Shown in pieces: positions 11,189 to 22,700 of a stretch of DNA of 64,000 nucleotides. Each line of letters opens with the position of its first letter. Positions within the stretch are counted from its first letter, which is position 1. Made by a program: the position numbers and the translations under genes. This stretch comes from Cherax quadricarinatus (taxonomy: Eukaryota; Arthropoda; Malacostraca; Decapoda; Parastacidae): assembly GCF_038502225.1 (NCBI RefSeq), contig NC_091372.1:6776200-6840199 (forward strand), given 5' to 3'. A model generated the notes under the pieces. It was not told the origin of the DNA and ran no database searches. It worked only from the letters and a program-made list of their open reading frames with translations.

Positions 11189-13123
11189 CTACGGACTAGA
11201 GGGGTTAGAAAAGTCAACGTGTGGTGGCATTGGAAGATGTTCAAGTAGCGAAGGAACGGAGCGTTGCGAAGAATGGGGTTGTGAAGATGGAGGAGAGGGA
11301 AGAGAAGGAACAGGAAGTGAATCAGTGTCCATTGAAGGTTTAGTCTCTGCAATATATTCTGAAATGGCTTCAAGTGTTTCTGAATTCAAAGATGTATGGG
11401 AAACCATATTGGAGATAGGAGGAGGAGGGTGAGTAAAGATTGGGACAGTAATGGACTGTACCAAAGTAGAGGGGGAGGGAAAAGTGTAAGGGACTGGAGA
11501 TGAAGTGTGGGGGGGGACAGAAGAGGTAGAAACCTGGGAGGTGACAGAAGAGGGAGAAACTTGGGAGGGGACGGGGGTGGAAGGCATAGTACGAGGAGGA
11601 GGGTGAATCTCCACACTTGTAATAGAGCCAGAGAGAGGGGAAGAACTAGGTACAGAGACTGGAAAGGTAAAGTGTGGAGGTGGAAGAAGGGAAGGAAGGG
11701 GCAAAGAAGATTTGAGCAATGTGGATTTTTTGGACTTCTGAGTAGAGGGGCGATTGGTATTAGGTGTCGTACGAGGTCTTGTCAATACTGGGGCTTGTGA
11801 GGAAGGACGCGAAGATGTGAGAACAGACTGAGTTGTAGTCGGGACGTCAGAGCCAAGGACAGCAAAAGGATTAGATGCCGTAGTGGCTATGGGAGGGGTA
11901 ACAACAGAGGAGGCTGCAGAAGATGGGACCCCAGAAGTGGGGGGACGTTTGGAAACACGAGAATAAGAAACACGGGGTAGTCTCCCTTGGAGGCGGAGAT
12001 GAGTAACTGCCATAGCATAAGGGAGACCTTCTGCCTCTTTGAGGCAACGGATTTCACGTTCATTTAAGTAGACCTGGCAACGGCGGGAGTACGAAGGGTG
12101 AGCTTCATTACAATTAAGGCAAGATGGAGGTTGACTGCAAGATGTATTAGAATGGTCGTCGGCACCACAGACTGGGCATTCGGCCATAGATCTGCAATAT
12201 TTCGCTGGGTGACCAAAACGCCAGCAATGTCTACAGTGTTGCGGTGTAGGTATCACCTTTCGAACTTGTAACCGATGTCCCGCGACATATACAGAGGACG
12301 GGAGTTCTCGGCTGTCAAAAGTTAAACGAGCCACATTGCAAGGGTAACGTCTCCGCCCCCGGGCAGGAAGGACATAAGTGTCTACTTTGAGGATTGGGAG
12401 ATCCTGGAGTTCCAGCTGTTCAAAAATGTCATTGCCACATGACTGGAAATTCTGTTGGACTATGGTATGGGGCAGAATGACAGTACCACTACAAGAATTG
12501 AGAGAAAGATGTTTTTCAATAGTGATAGGAGTAGTATCGATATTCGAAAGGAGAGAAAGATCATGAGCTTGGGTAGCATTCTGGACAGTGACGATGCGCG
12601 TACCGCTCTTGAGAGCGTGAAATGAAATATCTCTGCTAACATGACGCAGGAGCGCTTTGGCAATACTATGGTCAGAAAGGTAGGCAGAAGAAGAAGTTGG
12701 TCTTAAAGTAAAGAATTTAGTCCATTGTGTGGTCCGAAACTGAGCGTGGAGAGGGAGTGCTTGACGTGTCGGTCGTTTCCGAGTAGAATGGGAAGGTAAC
12801 GACGAAGCATCATCAGGAGATTGACGTTGGTGTTTAGGAGTAGGACCGGAGTTGGTCCGGCAGGAAATGGGTGGGCGATTCGAAAATTGCCGTACCGTAG
12901 AGGGAGAAGCCGGAAGCATAGTCAAAGGAGAGCGGAGTTCAGACAAATCGAAGGAGTCAGTCGAAGCCCCGGTACTTGAAGCGGGTGAGGAAACAGCACC
13001 AGCAAGAGGTACAGGGGCATCAGGAGTGTCCGAAGAGTGGTCTAAACACAAGGTAGGGTCAGAATGGGGTGCGGTATCAAGAAGGGGCCCGGGGGTAGTG
13101 GTTTCATGGACTAGGGCTGCCAT
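11189..13123 (-). CDS. LINE ORF1: gag-like protein with three CCHC knuckles
   Basis: 644 residues from the ATG at 13121-13123. An upstream in-frame extension to 13324 is open but runs through a homopolymer-rich 5' UTR (poly-Phe when translated), so I prefer MAALVHETTTPGP as the start. The N-terminal third is Ser/Pro/Thr-rich. A folded, RRM-like segment may lie around residues 130-290. Three zinc knuckles then follow at about 297-350 (CRHCWRFGHPAKYC, CPVCGADDHSNTSC, CLNCNEAHPSYSRRC). The last ~250 residues are Ser/Pro-rich and low in complexity. The likely role is to bind the element RNA in the ribonucleoprotein particle. The stop lies 45 bp before the ORF2 ATG. Confidence 0.88.
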   Translation of the reverse strand: MAALVHETTTPGPLLDTAPHSDPTLCLDHSSDTPDAPVPLAGAVSSPASSTGASTDSFDLSELRSPLTMLPASPSTVRQFSNRPPISCRTNSGPTPKHQRQSPDDASSLPSHSTRKRPTRQALPLHAQFRTTQWTKFFTLRPTSSSAYLSDHSIAKALLRHVSRDISFHALKSGTRIVTVQNATQAHDLSLLSNIDTTPITIEKHLSLNSCSGTVILPHTIVQQNFQSCGNDIFEQLELQDLPILKVDTYVLPARGRRRYPCNVARLTFDSRELPSSVYVAGHRLQVRKVIPTPQHCRHCWRFGHPAKYCRSMAECPVCGADDHSNTSCSQPPSCLNCNEAHPSYSRRCQVYLNEREIRCLKEAEGLPYAMAVTHLRLQGRLPRVSYSRVSKRPPTSGVPSSAASSVVTPPIATTASNPFAVLGSDVPTTTQSVLTSSRPSSQAPVLTRPRTTPNTNRPSTQKSKKSTLLKSSLPLPSLLPPPHFTFPVSVPSSSPLSGSITSVEIHPPPRTMPSTPVPSQVSPSSVTSQVSTSSVPPHTSSPVPYTFPSPSTLVQSITVPIFTHPPPPISNMVSHTSLNSETLEAISEYIAETKPSMDTDSLPVPSLPSPPSSQPHSSQRSVPSLLEHLPMPPHVDFSNPSSP

Positions 13124-13851
13124 GGTTAGGTTACTCCTTTGCTTTTTGTTTTTAAGAAAAAAAAAGAAAGAAGAAAAGAAAATAAAAATAAAAAAAACAA
13201 TAAAAAAAGGGGGGAGCGGGGAGGAATAGTTCCCAGGAGGAATGAAAGGGCCGGAAATCCCCCTCCGCGCCCAAGAGGACTCGACACCGCTAGTAGCGCA
13301 GATGCAGCATGGAACCCGTGCCATACCCTACCCTTCATGCCAGTAAACCAGCAATCTGGGATAGCAACCTCACATCTGCCGAGCTACCTCGGTGGACAAA
13401 AGAGAGGGCGGCCGGATATCCGCCACAAAGCATACCTCCTTCAGCCACCACCCCCGGAATCCGAAAGGTGGCTTCCAGAGATACACCCGTCGCCCAAAAG
13501 ACACCCAAAGCTACTCCGGGATACCGGAGAGGGATCGGGACATCCCTAGGCAATCCAGATTCCACGGCAAACTACGCCACCGCCAAGAAACCTCAACGGA
13601 ATGGGATGGACCCCGGTGTCCTTTCCCCTACCTAGGAACTAGCGCGCCTGTGGGAGAAATCACGAAGGCTAAAAAGAGGAAGGGCAAAAGGGAGGGGTGA
13701 GGAGGAATGGAAAAAGGGGAGGATGGGGAGGATGGGATAGGGGAGGGGAGAATGGGGGGTAATTAGGTTCGGTCTGAGGAAGAAGACCGACAGGGCTAAT
13801 TCCTCAGACCAAGAGCCTCTTCACCACGCCAAGGAGCCCCCCTTGAAGAGG
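13124..13851 (-). promoter_or_regulatory. 5' UTR of the I-like LINE, presumed internal promoter region
   Basis: This lies between the TSD and the ORF1 start. It begins CCTCTTCAAGGGGGGCTCCT on the minus strand, and that head is shared with the SINE at 14072-14233. It contains an A/T homopolymer cluster at 13150-13210 and a G-rich stretch at 13680-13765. LINEs of this kind carry an internal promoter here; no specific element is identified. Confidence 0.5.
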
Positions 13852-14071
13852 TTTAGTACTACAAATCATGCTTTTTCCACTCAATCACTGCTTACTCTGC
13901 CAGACATGCTCATTATCAGTGGCAAATTCTGTTTACCAGGCTACCTCAGCATTCTTGCTACAGGTATTTTCTTAAAGTACTAAGTATAACAATACTGATG
14001 AACAGACAATTATGCAACACCTGGGACATTTTATCACGTTTCAACCATGGGAGATACTCTATCAATCCAGT

Positions 14072-14233
14072 CCCCTCAAGGAAGGCTCCTTGATGTTGGT
14101 GAGGGGCTCTTGATTTAGGGAATTGGATCTGTGCTCCAGTTCCCCGAATTAAGCCTGAATGCCTTCCACATCCCCCCCCCAGGCGCTGTATAATCTTCCG
14201 GGTTTAGCGCTTCCCCCTTGATTATAATAATAA
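14072..14233 (+). mobile_element. LINE-derived SINE, 162 bp, with 12-bp target duplication
   Basis: Flanked by TATCAATCCAGT at 14060-14071 and 14234-14245. The first ~50 bases (CCCCTCAAGGAAGGCTCCTT, then GGTGAGGGGCTCTTG) match the 5' end of the I-like LINE. The last ~50 (GGGTTTAGCGCTTCCCCCTT then GATTATAATAATAAT) match its 3' end. A C-run separates the middle from the tail. No tRNA-type A or B box is obvious. It presumably moves using the LINE machinery. Confidence 0.85.
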
Positions 14234-14588
14234 TATCAATCCAGTGTGCCTGGAAAAGCCACCAGTGGGTTACATGTCTCCTAATAGAATGAGTTTCATA
14301 CATGTCTTTAGGCTATAGGTTATTTTCTCTTCAGTCCCTTGACATAAGAAGAGGAATGTAATTAGACCTATTGACAGTATAGAAAATCATTTTTCTTAGT
14401 CAAAGGTAAATATTCTATACATCTTATTCCCAGGAAGACCCCAACTCTAAGCAAGACTAGAGGCAATATAAATCCTAAAGGGAGAAGATGTAACACAAAA
14501 TTGACATGGGCTATCTCAAAGTCTGATTTTTGCAGCACAAAGCCATTTGAATCAAAATAAAATTAACCTTAATGCTCATGATTACCAG

Positions 14589-14635
14589 GAGAATGGCCCT
14601 TATGGGTTTAGCACTTCATTTTGATTATAATAACA
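14589..14635 (+). mobile_element. Micro-insertion of SINE/LINE 3' tail (47 bp)
   Basis: The tail GGCCCTTATGGGTTTAGCAC through GATTATAATAACA is flanked by ATGATTACCAG at 14578-14588 and 14636-14646. Confidence 0.83.
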
Positions 14636-14790
14636 ATGATTACCAGATCTTGCAGCATATCTGGCTTGGAGCAAACACAAGATATCGAGAGCACTTACAA
14701 TATCAGGGGCACCTTAGTTCAACCCTCAGATAAATATTAAAACCCAGGCACTATGACCCCTACAGTTTTAACTTTTCTACATAATTGTAT

Positions 14791-14826
14791 GACCCTGGTG
14801 GGTTTAGCCCTTGGTTTTGATTATAA
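14791..14826 (+). mobile_element. Micro-insertion of SINE/LINE 3' tail (36 bp)
   Basis: The shortest copy: GACCCTGGTGGGTTTAGCCC through GATTATAA. It is flanked by the perfect 13-bp duplication TACATAATTGTAT at 14778-14790 and 14827-14839. Confidence 0.83.
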
Positions 14827-15284
14827 TACATAATTGTATAGCTAACACTCACGTGTGACTGGTAATGAGCTTTCTGGCAGAGTAACCAGTGGAAAGCAGA
14901 CTTTTATTCAAAAGAAAGTGCTATTAAAGGGCTTGATAATAAGGCTGTAGTGTGTGTGTGTGTTAGGCTAAATGCCAGGTGACCCAACAGAGCATATAAA
15001 TAAGGCACAAACATCTTTTTACACGCACACAATCAAAATGATTCCAATTATAAATATAATTTACTGAAAATGGCACTTAAAATAAAACTTATCTATAATG
15101 GAATAGCTCTGCATTTACACAACTACCATTATCATCATAGTGTAGGAGTAAAACTGTTCACAAGGAAATCCCAAGCACTCCATTAAAATTATAGTAATCC
15201 TTTAGAATTTTAGCTTTAAGAAAATATGCAACTAAATACCCTCAAGATGTTAAAAGTGTAAGTAACTTTGAACGGTATATATAC

Positions 15285-15745
15285 TTTTTTTAACACATCA
15301 GCTGTTTCTCACCTAGGCAGGGTGACCCAAAAAGAAAGAAAAAACTCATCATCATTCAACACTTTCACCATCACTCATACATAATCACCGTCTTTGCAGA
15401 GGAGCTCAGATATGACAGTTTAAACGTCCCTGCAAACTACCAATATCTTTAACCCCTCCTTTAAAGTGCAGGCATAGTACTTCCCATTTCCAGGGCTCAA
15501 GTCCGGCTAACTGGTTTCCTCTAATCCCTTCACAAAATATTACCCTGCTCACACTCCAACGGCTCGTCAGGTCCCAAAAACCATTAGTCTCCATTCACTC
15601 CTATCTAAAATACTCATGCACGCTTGCTGGTAGTCCAAGCCCCTCCCTCCGACCTTTTCAGGGACAACCCCTACCCCGCCTTCCTTCCCCAATAGATTTA
15701 TACAGTCTCCAAGTCATTCTACTTTGTTCCATTCTTTCTAAATAT
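15285..15745 (-). mobile_element. RTE-like LINE 3' end, 5'-truncated
   Basis: On the plus strand it runs from the T-run and the tail hairpin (CCTAGGCAGGGTGACCC) through the antisense of the RT C-terminus, ending near 15745. It is a diverged copy with several indels and no usable frame. It lies downstream of unc-45. Confidence 0.8.
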
Positions 15746-15859
15746 ACTTAAGGTGTTTAAATAGCTATCTGTAAAAGTTTGTCTAACTGGATACAACCAG
15801 CATTTGCTGCAACTTAGAAAATTAAGCTAATGGGAGGTAGTCAATATGAACTACTAAAG

Positions 15860-15935
15860 AGGGGGGGGGGGGTGTCTTGATACTAGTGAATGGCTCTTGA
15901 CTTAAGGAACTGAATATACCCTCTCCTTCCCTTCA
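15860..15935 (+). repeat. Fragment of the I-like SINE head
   Basis: A G-run is followed by CTTGATACTAGTGAATGGCT and CTTGACTTAAGGAACTG, a diverged match to the head of the SINE at 14072. No tail is present. Confidence 0.5.
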
Positions 15936-16378
15936 AGCTTCATTACCCCTCTCCTATTCTCCAGGCATCCCACTTCATATGGGAAATTTTTTATCTAACA
16001 CTATTCTCGCTTGGCAATTCTGAAACATTTCAGGAATAATAAATAAAATTTACCATCTTTGTGATCCTCTGTTTTTTCAGTCCAAGTATCAAGAGCCTCA
16101 AGTCACACTAGAAAGCTTAGCTTTGATCACACGGAATAATATTTAAGTCTTGACCCAGACTCCCTTGTACTGAAAAGTGAAGAGCATTACCACTATACTA
16201 TGATGTCTCACCAACTAACCCATTTTTCAGGTGACTACAGATGTACTACTTTTTAAATGAATTCTAGCTAAAATTAAATAGTGTTAATACTTTTAACACT
16301 AATAAAAATTTTCACTTTTTTAAATATAACATTTATATTCTGCAGAATGAGGTGACTTTATAAATCACTGGCAATATA

Positions 16379-16556
16379 CAGTGGCACCTCGAGATACGAA
16401 CTTAGTTCGTTCCTGAAGGCTGTTAATGCTGATACCGAACGAATTTGTTCCCACAAGGAAGAATATAAATTAGATTAGTCCATTTCAGAACCCCAAAACA
16501 AAAGCACTTGCATAACTGTTCGAGTTTTGATCTGTTCGTATTCCAAGATACCACTG
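16379..16556. mobile_element. TA-flanked MITE, 178 bp
   Basis: Termini are CAGTGGCACCTCGAGATACG and the imperfect inverse ending AAGATACCACTG, with flanking TA. It probably lies in the unc-45 3' UTR or just beyond it. Confidence 0.7.
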
Positions 16557-16621
16557 TACTTCTACAGTATCTAATATCTCATTGATGGAAGAAATATTCA
16601 ACAATGACCCAAGGAAAAAAA

Positions 16622-16759
16622 CTAATCGTCTTGTACATCAGGGTCTTTGATGAGCTTCCACTGAGTTGCACATAACTTCAGTGTATTATAAGCATATTCA
16701 CGAGCCTTGGGTAAAACCAATTCTGGATTGTCTATCTTGGAAATAGCTTCAAGAGCAGT
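16622..16759 (-). CDS. unc-45: unc-45 terminal coding exon with TAG stop
   Basis: 138 bp after acceptor TTCCAACAG: 45 codons beginning [20 protein letters not shown] and ending [12 protein letters not shown], then TAG. The 3' UTR continues to lower coordinates with no obvious end. A TA-flanked MITE (16379-16556) lies within the first 250 bp after the stop. Confidence 0.92.
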   Translation of the reverse strand, partial: TALEAISKIDNPELVLPKAREYAYNTLKLCATQWKLIKDPDVQDD

Positions 16760-19700
16760 CTGTTGGAATAAGAAAATGTTAACAAAATGTATAACTCAAT
16801 TAAAAACATTATATAATAGACATCTATAAGGTTTTATTGCAAGTTAAACAGTGTTGTATGACCCTTGTGGGTCTAGCACTTGGTTTTTATTATAATAATA
16901 ATGCAAATTAAAAACAATTGACTACGATATGTGGGAATCTGGCCTTTCAAAATTTCATCAAATTCAGAAACTAGCAATATTTTCTTTATAAATCTGCAAA
17001 CACAATTTTCCAGATAATGTAGCTCTTAATTTCTCAAGTCTACTCTTGTCTCATTACACATGAGTTACAACTTTATTTGAAACAGGTTTTACTCTTTTAC
17101 AAAAACTTCATTGCTTCAGCCAGCTTTCCTCCCATTCCTATTGTAATACGTGTACAGTATATTATGGTAACCCCCTCAATATGTTTAAGTCAAATATTCA
17201 AAGGTTGAAATAGTTAGAGGTAGATTCTTCCTTCAGTTCAAGAGGCAACAAGTGCTAAATAGATTTACAAAAAATTACAGTAATTCAACTTGTTAATGAT
17301 TAAATTACATAGGTAATGATTTTGTATTCTGTACCAACCAACATTAACACCCCTCCTTCAGAGTGCAGGCACTGTACTTCCCATCTCCAGGACTCAAGTC
17401 CGGCCTGCCGGTTTCCCTGAATCCCTTCATAAATGTTACTTTGCTCACACTCCAACAGCACGTCAAGTATTAAAAACCATTTGTCTCCATTCACTCCTAT
17501 CAAACACGCTCACGCATGCCTGCTGGAAGTCCAAGCCCCTCGCACACAAAACCTCCTTTACCCCCTCCCTCCAACCCTTCCTAGGCCGACCCCTACCCCG
17601 CCTTCCTTCCACTACAGACTGATACACTCTTGAAGTCATTCTGTTTCGCTCCATTCTCTCTACATGTCCGAACCACCTCAACAACCCTTCCTCAGCCCTC
17701 TGGACAACAGTTTTGGTAATCCCGCACCTCCTCCTAACTTCCAAACTACGAATTCTCTGCATTATATTCACACCACACATTGCCCTCAGACATGACATCT
17801 CCACTGCCTCCAGCCTTCTCCTCGCTGCAACATTCATCCATGTCCTAAGAAATTCATCAAAATTCTATAAACTTTCTCCGTATTTTTGACTTTATTGCCT
17901 CTAAGAAAACGTAACCATCTTAATCATCCTAGATTTATTATAAACATTGCTAGGTATGCTCTATAAATAATAAGAGAATGCAATGATAACTGATGATTTC
18001 TTAAATGCTTGCAAAATTATTTTAATCTGGAAAGTCTATTCAAATTTTTAAATTTATTTTATAGCTGTACTGTATAGTAAATGGCTATATTTAGTATTGC
18101 TGAATTCTTACCTTACAGTGTGTGTCTATCACCCTCTCGGCTGTTTGCTTGTCATGAGAGACTAGCAGGTATACAATGATAGTACCACGGTACTGGATGT
18201 CCTTATTTCCATGAGAAAGTAGGAACTTTAGGATTTCTTCCCAGTCTTTAGCCTAAAAAAATATACAGATCATTAGAAAGTTTTGTGAAAAATAGTTATA
18301 GTACTCTATATTCTATAAAATTAACTGATATTTAATCATTTACACTACATTTTCATAATCAGTATGTCAAAGACTTCATATAATGTTATTTTAATTTTTT
18401 TAACAAGTCGGCTGTCTCCCACCGAGGCAGGGTGACCCAAAAAGAAAATACTTTCATCACACATAATCACTGTTTTTGCAGAGGTGCTCGGAATACAACA
18501 GTTTAGAAGTATATATATGTATAAAGAATACACAACATATCCCTCCAAACTGCCAATATCCCAAACGCCTCCTTCAAAGTGCAGGCACTGTACTTCCCAT
18601 TTCCGGCTATATAAAATAACTGGTTTCCTGAATCCCTTCACTAAATATTACCCTGCTCACACTCCAACAGCTTGTCAGGTCCCAAATACCATTCACTCCT
18701 ATCTAACATGCTCATGCACACTTGCTGGAAGTCCAAGCCCCTCTCCCACAAAACCTCCTTTACCCCCTCCCCCCTTCCCTTACAGATTTATACGCTCTCC
18801 ATGTCATTCTACTTTGGTCCATTCTCTCTAAATGACCAAACCACCTCAACAACCCCTCTTCAGCCCTCTGCCTAATACTTTTATTAACTCCATACCTACT
18901 CCAAATTTTCTGCATAATATTTACACCACAAACTGCCCTTAGACAGGACATCTCCACTGCCTCCTCGCTGCAGCATTTACAACCCAAGCTTCACACCCAT
19001 ATAAGAGTGTTGGTACCACTATACTTTCATACATTCCCTTCTTTGCCTCCACATATACCTCAACGCACCACTCGCCTTTTTTCCCTCATTAATTCTATGA
19101 GTAACCTCATCCTTCAAAAATCCATCCGCTGATATGTCAACTCCCAAATATCTGAAAACATTCACTTCTTCCATACTCCTCCTCCCCAATTTGATATTTT
19201 CTTTATCTAAATCATTTGATACCCTCATCACCTTATTCTTTTCTACCTTTACACACACACACCCAAATTTGTCCACTAACCTCTGCAATTTTTCTTTAGA
19301 ACCACCCATAAGCACAGTATCATCAGCAAAAAGTAACTGTGTCACTTCCCATTTTGTATTTGATTCCCCATAATTTAATCCCACCCCTCTCCCGAACACC
19401 CTAGCATTTACTTCTTTTACAACCCCATCTATAAATATATTAAACAACCATGGTGACATTACACCTCGTAAAAACTCTTTACAGCATTTAGTAACTTGCC
19501 ACCTATGCCACATTGCTCCTCTATCCACTATCATATGCCTTTTCTAAATCCATAAATGCAATAAAAACTTACCTACCTTGATCTAAAAACTGTTCACATA
19601 TATGCTTCAACGTAAATACCTGATCTACACATCCCCTACCCTAAAGCCTCCTTGCTCATCCGCAATCCTACATTCTGTCTTGCCTCTAATTCTTTCAATA

Positions 19701-22700
19701 ACCCTACCGTTCACTTTTCCTGGTATACTCAGTAAACTAATTCTTCTATAATTTTTACAATCTCTTTTGTCCCCCTTCCCTTTATATAAACGGACTATAC
19801 ATGCTCTCCGCCAATCCTTAGGTACCTTCCCCTCTTTCATACATTTATTAAACAAAAATACCAACCACTCCAACACTATATCCCCCCCTTGCTTTTAACA
19901 TTTCTGTCATGATCCCGTCATTTCCAGCTGCTTTACCTCCTTTCATTTTACGTAATGCCTCACACACCTCCCCCACATTTACATCCTGCTCTTCTTCACT
20001 CCTAAAAGATGATATACCTCCCTGGCCAGTGCATGAAAGTACTGCCTCCCTTTCTTCATCGACATTTAAAAGTTCCTCAAAGTATTCTCGCCATCTACCC
20101 AATACCTCCATCTCCCTATCTACTAACTCTTCTACTCTGTTTTTAACTGACAAATCCATTTGTTCCCTATTTTCATTAAAATTTCTTGACAGTGCCTCTC
20201 CCACTCTATTATCCGCTCTCCTTTTGCACTCTCTCACCACTCTCTTCACCTTTCTTTTACTCTTCTTATAACACTTCTGCTTTGTAAAAACCTCTCATAA
20301 GCTACCTTTTTCTCTTTTATCACACCCTTTACTTCATCATTCCACCAATCACTCCTCTTTCCTCCTGCACCCACCCTCCTATAATCACAAACTTCTGCCC
20401 CACATTCTACTACTGCATTTTTAAAACTATTCCAACCCTCCTCAACCCCCCCATTACTCATACTTGCACTAGCCCACCTTTCTGCCAATAGTTCCTTATA
20501 TCTTACCCGAACTTCCTCCTCCCTTACTTCATACACTTTCACCTCCCTCTTACTTGTTGCCATTTTCCTCTTTTCCCATCTACCTCTTACTCTAACTGTA
20601 GCCCCAACTAGATAATGATCCGATATATCAGTTGCCCCTCTATAAACGTGTACATCCTGAAGCCTACCCATCAACCTTTTATCCACCAATACATAAGCTA
20701 ACAAACTACTTTCATTACGTGCTATATCATACCTTGTATATTTATTTATCCTCTTTTTCATAAAATATGTATTACTTATTACAAAACCTCTTTCTACACA
20801 TAGCTCAAAGGCTCCCCATTTTCATTTACCCCTGGCACCCATAATTTACCTACTACTCCCTCCACAACATTTTTACCCACTTTAGCATTGATATCCCTAA
20901 CCATAAGTACTCTCACATTTAGTTCAAAAGTCCCCATGCATTCACTCAAGAAAAATTATTAGTGGTTAAATCTTACCTCAAACACTTTAACTAAACATTT
21001 GGGTGATTCAGACATGACCATACAGAGGGCACCAGCAGCGGCTTTAATAATTTCTTCATCCTCGTCAGATGCACAAAGGAACAGATACTTAAACTTGTCA
21101 TTTTTGCCTTCCAACATCTTAATTATATCTGGAGATGCACACATATTTGCCATACACTGTAAAAAAAATATGTACTCTAATTATAAACAAACGTCACTTA
21201 CATACTACAGTATTATTTTGCATCTCCCCATCCAATTAAATTGTTTTACATTACATTAGGATAGGGGATTGTATACAAAGCACTGCCATACAAGAAATTA
21301 GTGTAATCATCTCCATACAAAATTCAGTACAGTACTTGTGAATACCTGACCCAAAAATCGAAAGGCATTTTGCTAATTTTCAGATTTCTGGTACCTTCCT
21401 TTCACTACTGAAGTTCTAAAATTATAACTGTTTAAGTAAACATTAAACTATTTTAGAAATTATCCATGATCATTACTTATTATGCATAATTTATAAGTAT
21501 AGTATATAACTGTATATAATCAAGTATAAAAATCAGCAATAATGGTAGAATTAGTGACAAAATGTTAGGTAAGAGGACACAGATGCAACTAATGTCACAT
21601 TTTATTATGGCAACATTTCACTCTCCAGGAGCTCTTGAAGAGCAAAACATTACCACAATAAAATGCCACATTAGTTGTATCTGTGTCCTATTACCTAACA
21701 TGTATCATAGTTACTGAAAATCATTACCTTGATTAACTATTTTAAACTACACTGAACTTCTTTGGCTAATGACATAAAAAATTAATCCTAAATTAAACTT
21801 ACCTGAATGGCTGCTCTTCTTATCATTTCGTGGTATTCAAACATGTAGTTCTCAATTAATGGCAAGCCTCTTTCTTTGATGATGCGTTTTCTAGTAGACT
21901 CAGACATTCCAGCAATGTTAGTAAGACCCATCAGAGCCTCAAAGTTCTCTAATGCTTCACATTCTACATCTAATAATTTCAATAATGGCCGCACAACCTC
22001 ATAGGCCTGATAAAATAAAAGATGATCACTCTTTTCATATTTGATTCAATTATTCAAATCCTGTGAAAATACATATACTTGTTAAATTATAACAAATAAA
22101 TAATCTGCTAACCCTCTGAGGGTCCATCCTGTAGTTCTACAGCTTTGAAGCCTGGGTCCAAGCCATAGAACTACGGCTTGAGCTCAGCTCACTCAGATAA
22201 GCTGTAAGCGGTAAATTTAGGTCTAGAATATATCTATGTGGTAAGTGTGCACCACATAAAACAAATACTGCAACACCCAGTGCATAACGAGAAAAAAAAC
22301 TGCGACCGTATTTCTGGATTAAAACAGCGACTTTGCAGTGTTTTTTCATTATTTTTTTGCAGTTGTATTTGCGATTTCTTCATCTCATTTGATAGAATGG
22401 AAGATATATTACAGAAATAGAGATGATCTTGATTGGTTTTAGTACTGAAAATGGCTTGAAACTGAGCTCAAAGTAGCAGAAATGTTCAATTTTTGCTGAT
22501 GTTCAAGTAAACAAATGATGTCACACGTCTAATACATGTCAGTTGGTGGGTCTAATATACGTTCACGAATGTGCTGATATTATTTATACAATTATTACAA
22601 TATTGCATAACAGTAAATTGTCTATTTTTTGGTGTGAATAAAAAATCAAAATGAATTTCATTTGTAAAGCCAAAAACATAGCTAATGAACAGAGGAAATG

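Larger units (their letters stand above)
7240..13851 (-). mobile_element. Full-length I-like LINE, 6.6 kb, with 12-bp target duplication
   Basis: A non-LTR retrotransposon that moves by target-primed reverse transcription. Identical 12-bp flanks TTTAGTACTACA lie at 7228-7239 and 13852-13863. On the minus strand it has a 5' UTR of about 730 bp (13124-13851), a CCHC ORF1, and an ORF2 with endonuclease, RT and RNase H. A 3' UTR of about 200 bp then ends in GATTATAATAATAAT. RNase H plus a three-knuckle ORF1 places it near the I/Nimb-type clades; the exact clade is an inference. ORF2 is split by a small frameshift near 10135; otherwise the copy is open, so it is young but probably not competent as it stands. 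Confidence 0.92.

Noticed and set aside
13139..13700. Overlapping plus-strand ORFs of 102-136 residues
   Set aside because: They lie antisense to the LINE 5' UTR and include homopolymer translation (poly-Lys). No recognised domain.
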